From assembly GCF_000832065.1 (NCBI RefSeq), contig NZ_JXQM01000012.1, positions 1-64,000 on the forward strand: 64,000 bases of DNA, read 5' to 3'. Below are positions 54,881 through 64,000 of the stretch, piece by piece. Origin of the DNA: Nitrosospira sp. NpAV. Its GTDB lineage: Bacteria; Pseudomonadota; Gammaproteobacteria; Burkholderiales; Nitrosomonadaceae. Numbering within the stretch: the stretch's first letter is position 1; every line of letters begins with the position of its first letter. A model generated the notes under the pieces. The model saw nothing but the letters and a program-made list of their open reading frames with translations, was not told the DNA's origin and ran no database searches. The translations under genes were made by a program, and so were the position numbers.

Positions 54881-55746
54881 GCTGGTTTCAGAAACTTCTC
54901 CCGCCAAAAATCAAGCGCAAGGAAAGCGGCGAAAAAAAAGCCGTGCCCGAGGGACTGTGGAGCAAGTGCGCCTCCTGCGAAGCCGTGCTGTATTACTCTG
55001 ATCTGGGAAATAATCTCAACGTCTGCCCCAAATGCAATCATCACAACCGCATTTCCGCCAGAGTGCGCCTCGATTTATTATTGGATGCCGAGGGACGCTA
55101 CGAGATCGGAGCGGAAGTGCTCTCGCTCGATCCGCTTAAATTCAAGGATAGCAAGCGCTACATTGACCGGCTATCGGATGCGAAGAGGGATACGGAGGAG
55201 GACGATGCCCTGGTGGTAATGCAGGGGAGCGTAAAAACCGTTCCCCTGGTCGTGGCGGCGTTCGAATTCGGTTTCATGGGCGGTTCGATGGGATCGGTGG
55301 TGGGTGAGCGCTTCACGCGCGGGGTGCAAGTATGCGTCGAGCAGCGTCTGCCCTTTGTATGTTTCGCTGCCAGTGGCGGGGCGCGCATGCAGGAAGGATT
55401 GCTATCACTCATGCAAATGGCTAAAACATCGGCGGCGCTGACCCAGTTGAGTCAGCAGCGGCTTCCCTTTATCTCGGTACTGACTGATCCCACCATGGGC
55501 GGCGTATCGGCCAGTTTTGCCTTCATAGGCGACGTGGTAATCGCTGAGCCGGGCGCGTTGATTGGTTTTGCGGGGCCCCGCGTCATCGAGCAGACGGTGC
55601 GGCAAACCCTGCCGGAAGGCTTCCAGCGTGCCGAATTTCTGTTGGAGCACGGAGCGATCGATATGATCGTAGACCGCAGACGCATGCGCGATAAGCTTGT
55701 CAATCTCTGCACATTGCTGATGCATACGCCCGCACCGTCTTCTTGA
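54877..55746 (+). CDS. accD: Acetyl-CoA carboxylase carboxyltransferase subunit beta
   Basis: AccD is the zinc-containing carboxyltransferase beta subunit that starts fatty-acid synthesis. It has 289 residues. The four zinc Cys are at 31, 34, 50 and 53 (CASC and CPKC). The body contains [18 protein letters not shown] and an [18 protein letters not shown] stretch. Translation is coupled to trpA by a four-base overlap. The trpFBA-accD-folC-dedD-cvpA-purF order is conserved in gamma- and betaproteobacteria. Confidence 0.98.
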   Translation: MSWFQKLLPPKIKRKESGEKKAVPEGLWSKCASCEAVLYYSDLGNNLNVCPKCNHHNRISARVRLDLLLDAEGRYEIGAEVLSLDPLKFKDSKRYIDRLSDAKRDTEEDDALVVMQGSVKTVPLVVAAFEFGFMGGSMGSVVGERFTRGVQVCVEQRLPFVCFAASGGARMQEGLLSLMQMAKTSAALTQLSQQRLPFISVLTDPTMGGVSASFAFIGDVVIAEPGALIGFAGPRVIEQTVRQTLPEGFQRAEFLLEHGAIDMIVDRRRMRDKLVNLCTLLMHTPAPSS

Positions 55747-55791
55747 TTGCTGGCTCTCCAGCATCCCGCATCCCGACTTTATGCTAGAGGT

Positions 55792-57120
55792 ATGGAGCAG
55801 CGTGAGCCACCGATGATGGAATCGGAATCCAGAACATTTTCCGGCTGGCTGACTTACTTCGATCATCTCCATCCCAAGACTATCGAGATGGGGCTGGAGC
55901 GGGTGAACCGCGTCAGAATCAAACTGGGCCTTACGCCATCTTTTCCCATCATCATTGTGGGCGGGACCAATGGTAAAGGGTCAACTTGCGCCATGCTGGA
56001 AGCAATTCTGAGCTGTGCCGGATACCGCGTGGGCTGCTACACGTCGCCACACCTGCTGCGTTATAACGAGCGGGTGCGGATAAACCGGCGAGAAGCAAGT
56101 GACGGCGAATTGTGCAGTGCTTTTGACGCCGTGGAGTCGGCTCGCATCAGTAGCGGCATTTCCCTGACCTACTTCGAGTTCGGTACGCTGGCGGCAATGC
56201 AATTATTCAGTCAAGCGGGCGTGGATGCCGCGATTCTGGAGGTGGGGCTGGGTGGACGCCTGGATGCGGTCAACATTTTTGACGCCGATTGTGCCGTGAT
56301 CACCAGCATCGATTTCGATCATATGGAGTATCTCGGTGACACCCGGGAAAAAATCGGGTTCGAGAAGGCGGGAATTCTCAGGAGCGGGCAGGCTGCAATC
56401 TGCTCAGAAGAGGATATTCCCGCAAGTATTCGACACCATGCAAATAGCATTGGTGCGAATTTGATGCACATCGGCGAGCACTTCGGCTACTCGACCCACA
56501 CAGCCGATGCAACGCTATGGAGTTATTGGGGGCCAGGCGGGAAACGCCATTCGCTTCCTCATCCCGCCCTGCGTGGCGCCTTTCAATTGCGTAACGCCAG
56601 TGCCTGCGTCGCAGCGCTCGATATCCTCCGGGACCGGTTGCCGGTTACCATAAGCGACGTACGCCAAGGCTTGCTGGACGTCACCTTGCCAGGAAGATTT
56701 CAAGTACTGCCCGGCCGGCCCGTGACGGTGTTTGATGTGGCGCACAATCCCGGTGCCGCATATGTACTGGCCCTTAACCTCGGTAGCATGGGGCAATACC
56801 GGAAAACTTATGCGGTATTCGCAATGCTCAAGGATAAGGATATAACTGGCGTGGCGCGGGCCCTTGCGGCAAAGGTGGATGTATGGCTGATTGCGGGCAT
56901 TGATGCGCCGCGCGGTGCTTCGGCGAGTGAAGTGAGGCAGGCGGTGGAGGCCGCAGGGGCTGATGGCGCGGGAGAAACTGTTCTTACTTTCCCTGATCCT
57001 GCCACGGCCTACGCGTATGCCTGTAAGCAGGCGTCCGAAAATGATAGAATCTGCGTATTTGGCTCATTCCATACCGTCGCTGGGGCGTTACAGTACCGGA
57101 ACACGGTTGAGCATGAATAG
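55792..57120 (+). CDS. folC: Dihydrofolate synthase/folylpolyglutamate synthase
   Basis: FolC adds glutamate to dihydropteroate and folates. It has 442 residues. The ATP site GGTNGKGSTCAML lies near residue 57, followed by the TSPHLLRYNERVRIN segment and DFDHMEYLGDTREKIGFEKAGI. The start is uncertain. ATG 55792 is used because the ORF begins at a TTG (55747) and the family begins around here; ATG 55813 is also possible. A ribosome-like CTAGAGG precedes 55792. Confidence 0.93.
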   Translation: MEQREPPMMESESRTFSGWLTYFDHLHPKTIEMGLERVNRVRIKLGLTPSFPIIIVGGTNGKGSTCAMLEAILSCAGYRVGCYTSPHLLRYNERVRINRREASDGELCSAFDAVESARISSGISLTYFEFGTLAAMQLFSQAGVDAAILEVGLGGRLDAVNIFDADCAVITSIDFDHMEYLGDTREKIGFEKAGILRSGQAAICSEEDIPASIRHHANSIGANLMHIGEHFGYSTHTADATLWSYWGPGGKRHSLPHPALRGAFQLRNASACVAALDILRDRLPVTISDVRQGLLDVTLPGRFQVLPGRPVTVFDVAHNPGAAYVLALNLGSMGQYRKTYAVFAMLKDKDITGVARALAAKVDVWLIAGIDAPRGASASEVRQAVEAAGADGAGETVLTFPDPATAYAYACKQASENDRICVFGSFHTVAGALQYRNTVEHE

Positions 57121-57254
57121 CGATCAAACGAATTCAACCCAAATCCGCTAGCTGTAGCGGATTCACCCAAAGGCGACCAAACAGCAAAGGAATTCTTTAC
57201 GAATCATAATTCCAGACTGAGAAATGGGCGATCAACCACCGGATTCAGGTTCAA

Positions 57255-57887
57255 ATGGCAAAAGCCGTCAGCGAAGAAGAAATTCAACTTAGAAAGCGCG
57301 CGCGAAGGCGTCTGGTCGGCGCAATTACCTTAGTGATCGCGGCGGTTGTAATTTTGCCAATGGTACTCGATAGTAAACCGGAACAGCGGAGTCAGGAGAT
57401 TGACATCCGCATTCCACCGGAAGAGGCTGCGGAAGAGTTTACTCCCGGAATTGCGCCCCGTATGAAAGCGCCTACTCCCGAAAAAAATGCAACTGGCGTA
57501 CAGCAGGAAACGCAAAAGCAGCAGGAAACGCAAAAGGAATCCGAACTCCCCGCCAAGCCTGCCCAATCTTCGAATGAGCCGGTAGAGAAGCCGGCTGCAG
57601 CCGGGACGAATGCGGGTGCCAAGGCTGAATCGGGAACTGCCAAGCCTACCGTCGCCACCGGAACGTTTGTCGTGCAATTGGGCGCATTCTCTGATCCGGT
57701 CAAGGCTCGGCAACAGCAGCAAAATGTGGCATCCAAAGGCACAAAGGCATACACCGAGACGCTTAAAACCGAGAAAGGGGAAATAACGCGTGTACGCGCC
57801 GGTCCTTTCCCCACCCGCGAGGAAGCGGAGGCTGCCCGCGAGAAACTGAAGAAGGTGGGGCTGGATGGCGTAGTGACAGATAAGTAG
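57255..57887 (+). CDS. dedD: SPOR domain protein of the DedD type
   Basis: The protein has 210 residues. A short cytoplasmic Arg-rich start leads to one transmembrane helix (about 20-38). A low-complexity Pro/Glu/Ala linker and a C-terminal SPOR domain (about 135-208, TFVVQLGAFSDPVKARQQ) follow. SPOR domains bind septal peptidoglycan, so it should join the division ring. The linker holds a perfect 18-bp tandem duplication (57502-57537, QQETQK twice). It fits the folC-dedD-cvpA order. Confidence 0.92.
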   Translation: MAKAVSEEEIQLRKRARRRLVGAITLVIAAVVILPMVLDSKPEQRSQEIDIRIPPEEAAEEFTPGIAPRMKAPTPEKNATGVQQETQKQQETQKESELPAKPAQSSNEPVEKPAAAGTNAGAKAESGTAKPTVATGTFVVQLGAFSDPVKARQQQQNVASKGTKAYTETLKTEKGEITRVRAGPFPTREEAEAAREKLKKVGLDGVVTDK

Positions 57888-57960
57888 CCCGATGAGTTTG
57901 TGGAATTCATTGCCGCACAGGTAGGTGGACCGTGCTTGTGTAATTTTACTCTCGCTACGA

Positions 57961-58470
57961 ATGACTATTTTCGATTACGCTGTTCTTGCCATACTTGTTT
58001 TATCGATTTTGCTGAGCATAGTGCGAGGTGTAGTGCGCGAATTACTCTCGCTGGCGGGGTGGGTCGTTGCGTTCATGGTGGCGAATTCCTTCGCGGCAGG
58101 ATTTGCGTCCATGCTGCCATCCACCATTACCGGCGAATCGCTGCGCATGTTGCTGGCATTTGCCGCGTTGTTTTTATCGGCGTTGCTGGCGATGGCTCTG
58201 ATTACCATGCTGATATCGGCTTTGATAAAGACCGTGGGATTGGGATTCGCCGACAGGTTTTTTGGTTCGTTATTCGGGTTCATGCGCGGACTGCTGGTCG
58301 TGCTATTGATGGTATTGGCAGCGGGGTTGACGGCGCTGCCACAAGAGCCTTTCTGGCAGAAAGCTTTGTTGAGCAAGCCGTTGGAAACAACGGCAATGAT
58401 GGTGATGCCCTGGCTGCCACAGGATTTATCCAAGCGCATCAGTTATGTGAAACTGAAGCGTGAACAATGA
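57961..58470 (+). CDS. cvpA: CvpA family membrane protein
   Basis: The protein has 169 residues with four hydrophobic segments. Signatures are TIFDYAVLAILVLSILLSIVRG, and a DRFFGSLFGFMRGLLVVLLMV segment. The ATG at 57961 is the first fitting start. 12 in-frame codons upstream (57925) are not counted. CvpA is tied to colicin V production and envelope homeostasis. The gene regularly precedes purF in this operon. Confidence 0.93.
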   Translation: MTIFDYAVLAILVLSILLSIVRGVVRELLSLAGWVVAFMVANSFAAGFASMLPSTITGESLRMLLAFAALFLSALLAMALITMLISALIKTVGLGFADRFFGSLFGFMRGLLVVLLMVLAAGLTALPQEPFWQKALLSKPLETTAMMVMPWLPQDLSKRISYVKLKREQ

Positions 58471-58589
58471 GCATTTGCAAATATAATAGATGTCCTAGCG
58501 TTTCTACGTATTGCCCAGGGCGCTATGAGAGAATTTTCTTTGCGGTTCCCATACAGGGTTAATCCAAGTTACTTTTGCGGAGTGCAATA

Positions 58590-60110
58590 ATGTGTGGAAT
58601 TCTGGGTCTGGTCGCCCAAACCCCCGCCAACCAACTACTCTATGATGGACTGCTGGTGCTCCAGCATCGCGGACAGGATGCGGCCGGCATCGTTACCGCC
58701 CAGGACAATACATTTCATATGCACAAGGGCAACGGCCTAGTGCGGGATGTATTCCGCACCCGGAACATGCGTGCGCTGACTGGGAATATGGGTATCGCGC
58801 ATGTGAGATATCCCACCGCGGGTTCCTCAGAATCTTCGGCCGAGGCGCAGCCATTCTATGTCAACTCGCCATTTGGCATCGTGCTCGGGCATAACGGCAA
58901 CCTCACGAATGCGGCACAACTCAATCGGGAGTTGTTCCGTGAGGATCTGCGCCACGTCAATACGAATTCCGATTCGGAAGTCCTCCTTAACGTGCTGGCT
59001 CATGAGTTGCAACAAGGCACGAAAAACTACCATCTCGACCCCGCCGCCATCTTTGCCGCAGTGTCCGGGGTGCACCGGCGTTGCCGGGGTGCGTATGCGG
59101 TTGTGGCAATGATCGCCGGTTATGGGTTGCTGGCATTTCGCGATCCTTATGGCATACGTCCATTGGTGTTCGGTTGCGCCGATACCGAACAAGGGATGGA
59201 ATATCTGGTGGCTTCGGAGAGCGTGGCGCTCGATACCTTGGGATTCAAGCTGGTGCGGGATATCGCACCGGGAGAAGCGATTTTTATCGATGGAGACGGG
59301 AACTTCTATAACAAGCAATGCGCCGCTAATCCCGTGCATAACCCGTGTATCTTCGAATATGTCTATATGGCGCGCCCCGATTCAGTGATGGATGGTATTT
59401 CGGTGTATGAAACACGCCTTAACATGGGTGAGAGCCTGGCCGATAAAATCACCAAAACCATGCGTCATCTGGATATCGACGTGGTCATTCCAATTCCCGA
59501 TTCCAGCCGTCCCAGTGCCTTGCAACTGGCAAATCGCCTGGGGTTGAGTTTCCGTGAGGGCTTCGTCAAGAACCGCTATATTGGACGGACCTTCATCATG
59601 CCGGGACAGCAGCAGCGGCGTAAATCGGTGCGTCAAAAGCTCAATGCCATGCGCGTGGAATTCAGCGGCAAAAACGTGCTGCTGGTGGACGACTCGATCG
59701 TGCGCGGGACGACCAGCCGCGAGATCGTACAAATGGCGCAAGGAGCAGGGGCGCATAAGGTATACTTTGCTTCCGCCGCGCCACCGGTTAGGTTTCCCAA
59801 TGTCTATGGGATCGATATGCCTACGCGCGAGGAACTCATTGCCACCGGCCGGGATGATGACGAGATCTGTCGCGAGATCGGTGCTGATCACCTCGTTTAT
59901 CAGGAACTCGATTCCCTCATAAAAGACGTATCCCGCGTCAATCCATCCATTACGCATTATGAAACATCCTGTTTCGATGGTCATTACATTACCGGTGATG
60001 TCACCGAGGAGTATCTGGCCGTTTTGGAAGCGCAACGCAACGGGGGTGCTCCATTGTCGCGAACCGGGTCCAGCACGCAACTGGACTTGAATCTGGCGGG
60101 AGCGGATTAA
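58590..60110 (+). CDS. purF: Amidophosphoribosyltransferase
   Basis: This is the first committed step of purine synthesis. It has 506 residues. The ATG at 58590 leaves Cys as residue 2 (MCGILG), which must be the N-terminal nucleophile after Met removal. The upstream in-frame start (58575) would block this. The PRPP-binding motif [14 protein letters not shown] is near residue 363. The glutaminase domain is complete. No riboswitch was seen before it. Confidence 0.98.
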   Translation: MCGILGLVAQTPANQLLYDGLLVLQHRGQDAAGIVTAQDNTFHMHKGNGLVRDVFRTRNMRALTGNMGIAHVRYPTAGSSESSAEAQPFYVNSPFGIVLGHNGNLTNAAQLNRELFREDLRHVNTNSDSEVLLNVLAHELQQGTKNYHLDPAAIFAAVSGVHRRCRGAYAVVAMIAGYGLLAFRDPYGIRPLVFGCADTEQGMEYLVASESVALDTLGFKLVRDIAPGEAIFIDGDGNFYNKQCAANPVHNPCIFEYVYMARPDSVMDGISVYETRLNMGESLADKITKTMRHLDIDVVIPIPDSSRPSALQLANRLGLSFREGFVKNRYIGRTFIMPGQQQRRKSVRQKLNAMRVEFSGKNVLLVDDSIVRGTTSREIVQMAQGAGAHKVYFASAAPPVRFPNVYGIDMPTREELIATGRDDDEICREIGADHLVYQELDSLIKDVSRVNPSITHYETSCFDGHYITGDVTEEYLAVLEAQRNGGAPLSRTGSSTQLDLNLAGAD

Positions 60111-60154
60111 GGCTGGGAAATCGAGGGTTTATCCAGTATTTCATTGATGGGGAT

Positions 60155-60183
60155 TTGACAAAAACAATTCCCAAGCGTAGTTT
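60155..60183 (+). promoter_or_regulatory. Promoter of the metZ leader
   Basis: A perfect TTGACA (60155-60160), a 17-nt spacer and TAGTTT (60178-60183, half-match to the -10 consensus). Predicted start near 60190, exactly where the riboswitch-like aptamer begins. Confidence 0.55.
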
Positions 60184-60189
60184 AACGAT

Positions 60190-60245
60190 GTGCGCCGATT
60201 TGATATTCAGCTTGCGGGCGCGTTATAAATTCGGCTAAAGCGGGG
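60190..60245 (+). ncRNA. SAM-II-like riboswitch aptamer upstream of metZ
   Basis: Stem 1 is TGCGCC (60191-60196) with GGCGCG (60217-60222), containing the invariant-like GATTTGAT run just after its 5' strand. The 3' part reads GTTATAAATTCGGCTAAAGC, very like the SAM-II consensus (GUGAUAAAUGUAGCUAAA). GCTT (60210-60213) can pair with AAGC (60238-60241) to close the pseudoknot. The family binds S-adenosylmethionine and is mostly known upstream of met genes in alphaproteobacteria. Its location just before metZ fits. No database search could be run. Confidence 0.75.
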
Positions 60246-60278
60246 AACCCGTTTTAGCAAATGCTGAACGGGTTTTTT
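60234..60278 (+). terminator. Terminator/antiterminator switch of the metZ leader
   Basis: Antiterminator: GCTAAAGCGGG (60234-60244) and CCCGTTTTAGC (60248-60258) form an 11-bp stem with a 3-nt loop. Terminator: AACCCGTTTTAGC (60246-60258) pairs with GCTGAACGGGTT (60263-60274), one bulge, then TTTT. The two share 60248-60258 and are mutually exclusive. The antiterminator also shares 60234-60244 with the 3' strand of the SAM-II-like aptamer. This predicts: SAM bound, terminator forms, metZ off. Confidence 0.75.
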
Positions 60279-60292
60279 ATTGAGGGGTTCGC

Positions 60293-61474
60293 ATGTCTGA
60301 CGATTTTGAGCTGGAAACACTGGCGCTGCATACGGGCATTCACCGCAGCCAATTCAACGAACACTCTGAAGCTTTGTACCTGACTTCGAGTTTTGTATTT
60401 GATAGCGCCGCTCAGGCCGCGGCACGTTTTTCCGGCGCTGAACCGGGAAATATATATTCGCGCTTTACCAATCCCACGGTTACGGCTTTCGAAGAGCGGC
60501 TTGCCGCCCTGGAAGGGGCGGAAGCCTGCGTAGCCACTTCTTCAGGCATGTCGGCGATACTCGCCTGCGTAATGGGGCTACTTTCCGCCGGTGATCACAT
60601 CGTGGCATCTCGCAGCCTGTTCGGTTCTACAGTGAACCTGTTCAATACCATCCTCAAGCGCTTCAATATCGAGACAACTTTTGTTTCCGCCACCGATATT
60701 TCGGCCTGGGAGGCGGCGATAAAGCCCGCTACAAAATTGCTGTTCATCGAAACGCCATCAAATCCGCTTACGGAAATTTCGGATATCGCCACATTGGCAG
60801 CTGTGGCAAAAAAAGCCGGTGCATGGCTTGCGGTCGATAACTGCTTTTGTTCACCGGCGCTGCAACGGCCGCTGGATCTGGGCGCCGATCTCGTGATTCA
60901 TTCCGCCACCAAGTATCTTGAGGGCCAGGGCAGGGTGCTGGGCGGTGCGGTACTGGGAAAACGGGATCTGGTGATGGAGCAAGGGGTGTTCGGCTTCTTG
61001 CGTACCGCCGGACCGAGCCTGAGCCCGTTTAATGCCTGGGTAATTCTGAAAGGAATGGAAACCTTGAAGATTCGCATGGAGGCTCATTGCGCAAACGCCC
61101 TGCAAATTGCCCGCTGGCTGGAAGCGCAGCCCGGCGTGGCGAGAGTTCATTACCCCGGCCTGCCGTCGCACCCGCAGCACGCGCTGGCCAAACGTCAGCA
61201 GAAAGCGGGTGGCGGCATCGTTTCATTTGAATTGAAGAATGGAAAAGAGGCGGCGTGGCGAGTGGTGGATTCAGTCCGGTTGATTTCGATCACCGCCAAT
61301 CTGGGCGATACCAAGAGTACGCTCACGCACCCCGCCACCACCACCCACGCGCGTATCAGTCAGGAAAACCGGGATGCGGCGGGCATCACCGACGGTCTCC
61401 TGCGCATCGCGGTGGGGCTCGAAGCGGTCAAGGACCTCAAAGCCGATCTGGCAAGGGGATTGAATGCGTCATAG
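60293..61474 (+). CDS. metZ: O-succinylhomoserine sulfhydrylase
   Basis: This enzyme makes homocysteine directly from O-succinylhomoserine and sulfide, leading to methionine. It has 393 residues of the Cys/Met-metabolism PLP family. PLP Lys is in HSATKYLEGQGRV (about 206). YSRFTNPTVTAFEERLAALEG is the family N-terminal motif, and NLGDTKSTLTHPATTTHAR is near the C-terminus. Ribosome site GAGGGG 7 nt before the ATG. It lies after purF and behind a SAM-II-like leader. It converges with gspF. Confidence 0.95.
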   Translation: MSDDFELETLALHTGIHRSQFNEHSEALYLTSSFVFDSAAQAAARFSGAEPGNIYSRFTNPTVTAFEERLAALEGAEACVATSSGMSAILACVMGLLSAGDHIVASRSLFGSTVNLFNTILKRFNIETTFVSATDISAWEAAIKPATKLLFIETPSNPLTEISDIATLAAVAKKAGAWLAVDNCFCSPALQRPLDLGADLVIHSATKYLEGQGRVLGGAVLGKRDLVMEQGVFGFLRTAGPSLSPFNAWVILKGMETLKIRMEAHCANALQIARWLEAQPGVARVHYPGLPSHPQHALAKRQQKAGGGIVSFELKNGKEAAWRVVDSVRLISITANLGDTKSTLTHPATTTHARISQENRDAAGITDGLLRIAVGLEAVKDLKADLARGLNAS

Positions 61475-61508
61475 TGCGTTCTGCCGGAAAAGACCCACTC
61501 GGAAATGT

Positions 61509-62714
61509 TTAATGCACCAACTGGTTAATCTCGATAATGGGAAGCAGTATGGCGAGAACGATGAGCAGCACAATGCCGCCCATCACCAGGATCATCACTG
61601 GCTCCAGCAGCGTCAGAAATACTGCCAGGCGCCGTTCAAGCGCCCGGGTTTCGAGCTGTGCGGCGCGTTCGAGCATCTGCGCCAGCTTGCCGCTCATTTC
61701 CCCGCTTGCCACCAGATGGACAAGCAGAGGAGGAAATACGCGCGTTTCGCGCAGCGCCCGGGCCAGGCCCGCGCCTTCGCGCACCCGCGCGATGGTATCT
61801 TCGATAGCCTTGCGCATTACCACGTTACTCATTACGCGCGCGCCGGAGTGAAGGGCCGTAAGAAGCGGCACGCCACCCCCGACCAGAATCGAGAGGGTAC
61901 TGGCGAAACGGGAGGTGTTTTCACCTCGAATGAGTGATCCCAGCCAGGGCATTCGCAGCAGCAGGGCATGCCAGCGGTACTTTGCCCTCTCGTGGCGCAG
62001 CGCCATGCGGGCAGCGATCAATCCGCCCGCGATAGCCGTAAGAAGATACGGCCAGGCCATGCCGAGGAAATCGCTCAATCCGATCAGCGCCCGCGTCAGA
62101 AAAGGCAGACTCTGGCGTGAATGTTGAAACACCTGCACCACTTGCGGCACCACGTAAACCAGCAGGCCGGCAACAATCAGAATCGCTACCACCGTAACCA
62201 GAATCGGATAAAGAAGGGCAAGGCTGGTTTTTTGCTTCATCGCCTGCCGTGCGTCGAGATAGTCCGCCAGATGCTGCAAAATTAGAGGCAATGCGCCGGA
62301 TTCTTCGCCCCCGTGCACCAGTGCGCGGTAGAAATCGGGGAAACTTTTGCTGTAGCTACCTAAAGCGCCGGCGAGAGAGAGGCCTCCCGTGACTTCGGTT
62401 TTAACGCCGCCCAGCAATTCCCGCGTCGCGGGTTCGGCGGTCTCCTCGATCAGTGCCGTAAGCGACTGCTCCACCGTCAACCCGGCCGACAGCAACGTCG
62501 CCAGCTGCCTTGTCAACAGACTCAGCTCGGCCGAAGAAATGCCCCGCGTCCAAGGCAACTGCGCCTGCTCCCGCGCCCGTACCTGATCTACCACGGAAGG
62601 CAACAGGCCCCGGGCACGCAATTGCGCACGCGCCTGACGCGGCGTATCGGCCTGTACCACGCCGGACACCGTGCGGCCCGCGGCGTCGAGCGCTTCATAG
62701 CGGTATGCTTCCAT
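61509..62714 (-). CDS. gspF: Type II secretion system inner-membrane protein GspF
   Basis: GspF is the polytopic platform protein of the type II secretion (or type IV pilus-like) machine. It has 401 residues. Two T2SF domains are visible, each with a helical cytoplasmic part and hydrophobic helices (about 165-195, 215-240, and 370-395). The start MEAYRYEALDAAGRTVSGVV, and the GGVPLLTALHSGARVMSNVVMR stretch, are characteristic. It follows gspE by 48 nt on the minus strand. Confidence 0.94.
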   Translation of the reverse strand: MEAYRYEALDAAGRTVSGVVQADTPRQARAQLRARGLLPSVVDQVRAREQAQLPWTRGISSAELSLLTRQLATLLSAGLTVEQSLTALIEETAEPATRELLGGVKTEVTGGLSLAGALGSYSKSFPDFYRALVHGGEESGALPLILQHLADYLDARQAMKQKTSLALLYPILVTVVAILIVAGLLVYVVPQVVQVFQHSRQSLPFLTRALIGLSDFLGMAWPYLLTAIAGGLIAARMALRHERAKYRWHALLLRMPWLGSLIRGENTSRFASTLSILVGGGVPLLTALHSGARVMSNVVMRKAIEDTIARVREGAGLARALRETRVFPPLLVHLVASGEMSGKLAQMLERAAQLETRALERRLAVFLTLLEPVMILVMGGIVLLIVLAILLPIIEINQLVH

Positions 62715-62762
62715 TAACCGAAATCCGGTAGTTGATCGCTCATGTAATAGGATTAAAGAGCC

Positions 62763-64000
62763 CTATTCGCGCGTCACGCGCACGACTTCTTCCAGACTGG
62801 TTACGCCTTGCGCAACCAGGCGAATGCCATCGTCCCGCAACGACCGCATGCCCCGGGAAATTACATACTCCCGCAGATCCTGCTCGGATGCACGATCATG
62901 GATATGACGGCGCAAGTCGTTGTCAACCGTCAGCAATTCGTAAATACCCGTACGGCCCCGATAACCGGAGTGATTGCAGCTGGCGCACCCTTGCGCTTTA
63001 TAAAAAACGGTGGGTGCCGAATCGAATCCGAGAGGCTGCAACTGTGCAGCGTTCCCGGCAAAGGGCTCGCGGCATTCCAGGCAAAGCCGTCTCACCAGGC
63101 GCTGGGCACCCACTCCGATCAGGCTTGAGGCGAGCAGAAATGGCTCAACACCCATATCCACAAGCCGGGTAACCGCACTCACCGCATCGTTGGTGTGCAG
63201 CGTGGCGAATACCAGATGACCGGTAAGGCTGGCTTGTACCGCGATCTGCGCCGTTTCGAGATCCCGGATCTCTCCAATCATGATGACATCAGGATCCTGG
63301 CGCAAAATAGTGCGCAACGCCCGCGCAAAACTCATTTCGATGCGGGTATTTATCTGTGTCTGGCTGATGCCGTCAAGATCGTACTCGATGGGATCCTCAA
63401 CAGTCATGATATTGAGTGTGGCCGAATCAAGCCGCGAGAGGGCGGCATAAAGCGTGGTCGTCTTACCTGAGCCGGTGGGGCCGGTGACCAGGATAATGCC
63501 GTGGGGCTCCCGGATCAGCTTGTCCATATGTGCCAGTGTGGCATCGTCCATGCCAAGCCGTGGCAGGTCGAGCCGTCCAGCTTGTTTATCGAGCAAACGC
63601 AGCACCACACGTTCACCGTGAACGGTGGGAATCGTGGATACGCGCACGTCAACCGGTCTGCCAGCCATGCGTAGCGTAATCCGTCCGTCTTGCGGCAGGC
63701 GCTTCTCCGCGATGTCCAGGTGCGCCATGATCTTGATGCGTGAGACCAGGGCAGCATGCAGCGCGCGCGCGGGTTCGATCAGATCACGCAGCGTGCCGTC
63801 GATGCGCAGCCGCACCACCGAGCGGGTTTCATAGGGTTCAATATGAATATCCGAGGCGGTATTGCGTAGCGCTTGTGTAAACAACGCATTAATGAGGCGG
63901 ATAACCGGTGCGTCATCCTGGCTCTCGAGCAAGTCTTCGACTTTTGGCAGCTCCTGCAATAACCTGGAGAGGTCTATGTCCTGCGCGAGATCGCCGGCAA
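62763..64000 (-). CDS. gspE: Type II secretion ATPase GspE (5' end outside the window)
   Basis: This is the hexameric secretion ATPase. At least 412 residues are present, and the frame is open to the window edge. Walker A is GPTGSGKTTT, the Asp box follows in MTVEDPIEYDL, and the Walker B region is DPDVIMIGEIRD. A tetra-Cys zinc site (CLEC and CASC) is between the ATPase and the C-terminal part. The upstream part (AQDIDLSRLLQELPKVEDLL) joins in frame, so the TTG at 63959 is not the start. Confidence 0.95.
   Translation of the reverse strand, partial: AGDLAQDIDLSRLLQELPKVEDLLESQDDAPVIRLINALFTQALRNTASDIHIEPYETRSVVRLRIDGTLRDLIEPARALHAALVSRIKIMAHLDIAEKRLPQDGRITLRMAGRPVDVRVSTIPTVHGERVVLRLLDKQAGRLDLPRLGMDDATLAHMDKLIREPHGIILVTGPTGSGKTTTLYAALSRLDSATLNIMTVEDPIEYDLDGISQTQINTRIEMSFARALRTILRQDPDVIMIGEIRDLETAQIAVQASLTGHLVFATLHTNDAVSAVTRLVDMGVEPFLLASSLIGVGAQRLVRRLCLECREPFAGNAAQLQPLGFDSAPTVFYKAQGCASCNHSGYRGRTGIYELLTVDNDLRRHIHDRASEQDLREYVISRGMRSLRDDGIRLVAQGVTSLEEVVRVTRE

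Overview
The window reads as chromosomal DNA of a betaproteobacterium, most likely an ammonia oxidiser of the Nitrosospira/Nitrosomonas group. This is an inference from gene content and order: metG-mrp-dcd, rpsF-priB-rpsR-rplI-dnaB, leuC-entericidin-leuD-leuB-asd-fimV-truA-trpFBA-accD-folC-dedD-cvpA-purF-metZ, and a PEP-CTERM/exosortase-associated acyltransferase. No ammonia-oxidation gene is present, so the genus is not proven. Base composition is moderate, with AT-rich accessory gaps.

Layout. 1-2.1 kb: degenerate 34-bp tandem repeats, a small lipoprotein and a GST-like protein. 2.3-14 kb: housekeeping genes (metG, mrp, dcd, a PLP decarboxylase with a possible leader peptide, folA/thyA, an M17 aminopeptidase, an MDR oxidoreductase, aroC). 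14.3-20 kb: a tight minus-strand trio (periplasmic PBP-like protein, outer-membrane porin with a Leu-Pro-rich N-terminus, sensor GGDEF-EAL protein), and upstream of it the exosortase-associated acyltransferase. 20.6-27 kb: tRNA-Leu, rnr, rlmB, the rpsF-priB-rpsR-rplI cluster and dnaB. 27-33 kb: VOC protein, PhoH-type ATPase plus Bcp peroxiredoxin, queD, a radical SAM protein, an HTH protein and lysC.

33-39.9 kb is the accessory part. tRNA-Ser(GCT) is followed 12 bp later by the decayed 3' half of a serine recombinase gene. Then come an arsR-arsI-arsC-arsB operon, an unrecognised small ORF, a zinc alcohol dehydrogenase and tRNA-Arg(ACG). The 3' part of tRNA-Arg is repeated about 1 kb downstream and encloses an orphan methyltransferase. 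This looks like a twice-used tRNA integration hotspot that has lost its integrases.

39.9-45.5 kb holds mnmC, a TerC-like protein, a 5'-truncated egtD remnant, a PRC-barrel protein and an MFS transporter. 45.6-61.5 kb is a long plus-strand biosynthetic block (leucine, aspartate family, tryptophan, fatty acid, folate, purine, methionine). 61.5-64 kb has gspF and the 3' part of gspE on the minus strand.

The most notable signal is upstream of metZ. A sequence resembling the SAM-II riboswitch aptamer sits next to a near-perfect antiterminator/terminator pair, so methionine synthesis may be controlled by transcription attenuation. Other candidates are a 21-codon ORF with its own promoter ahead of the PLP decarboxylase, and the tRNA-Arg-flanked mini-island.
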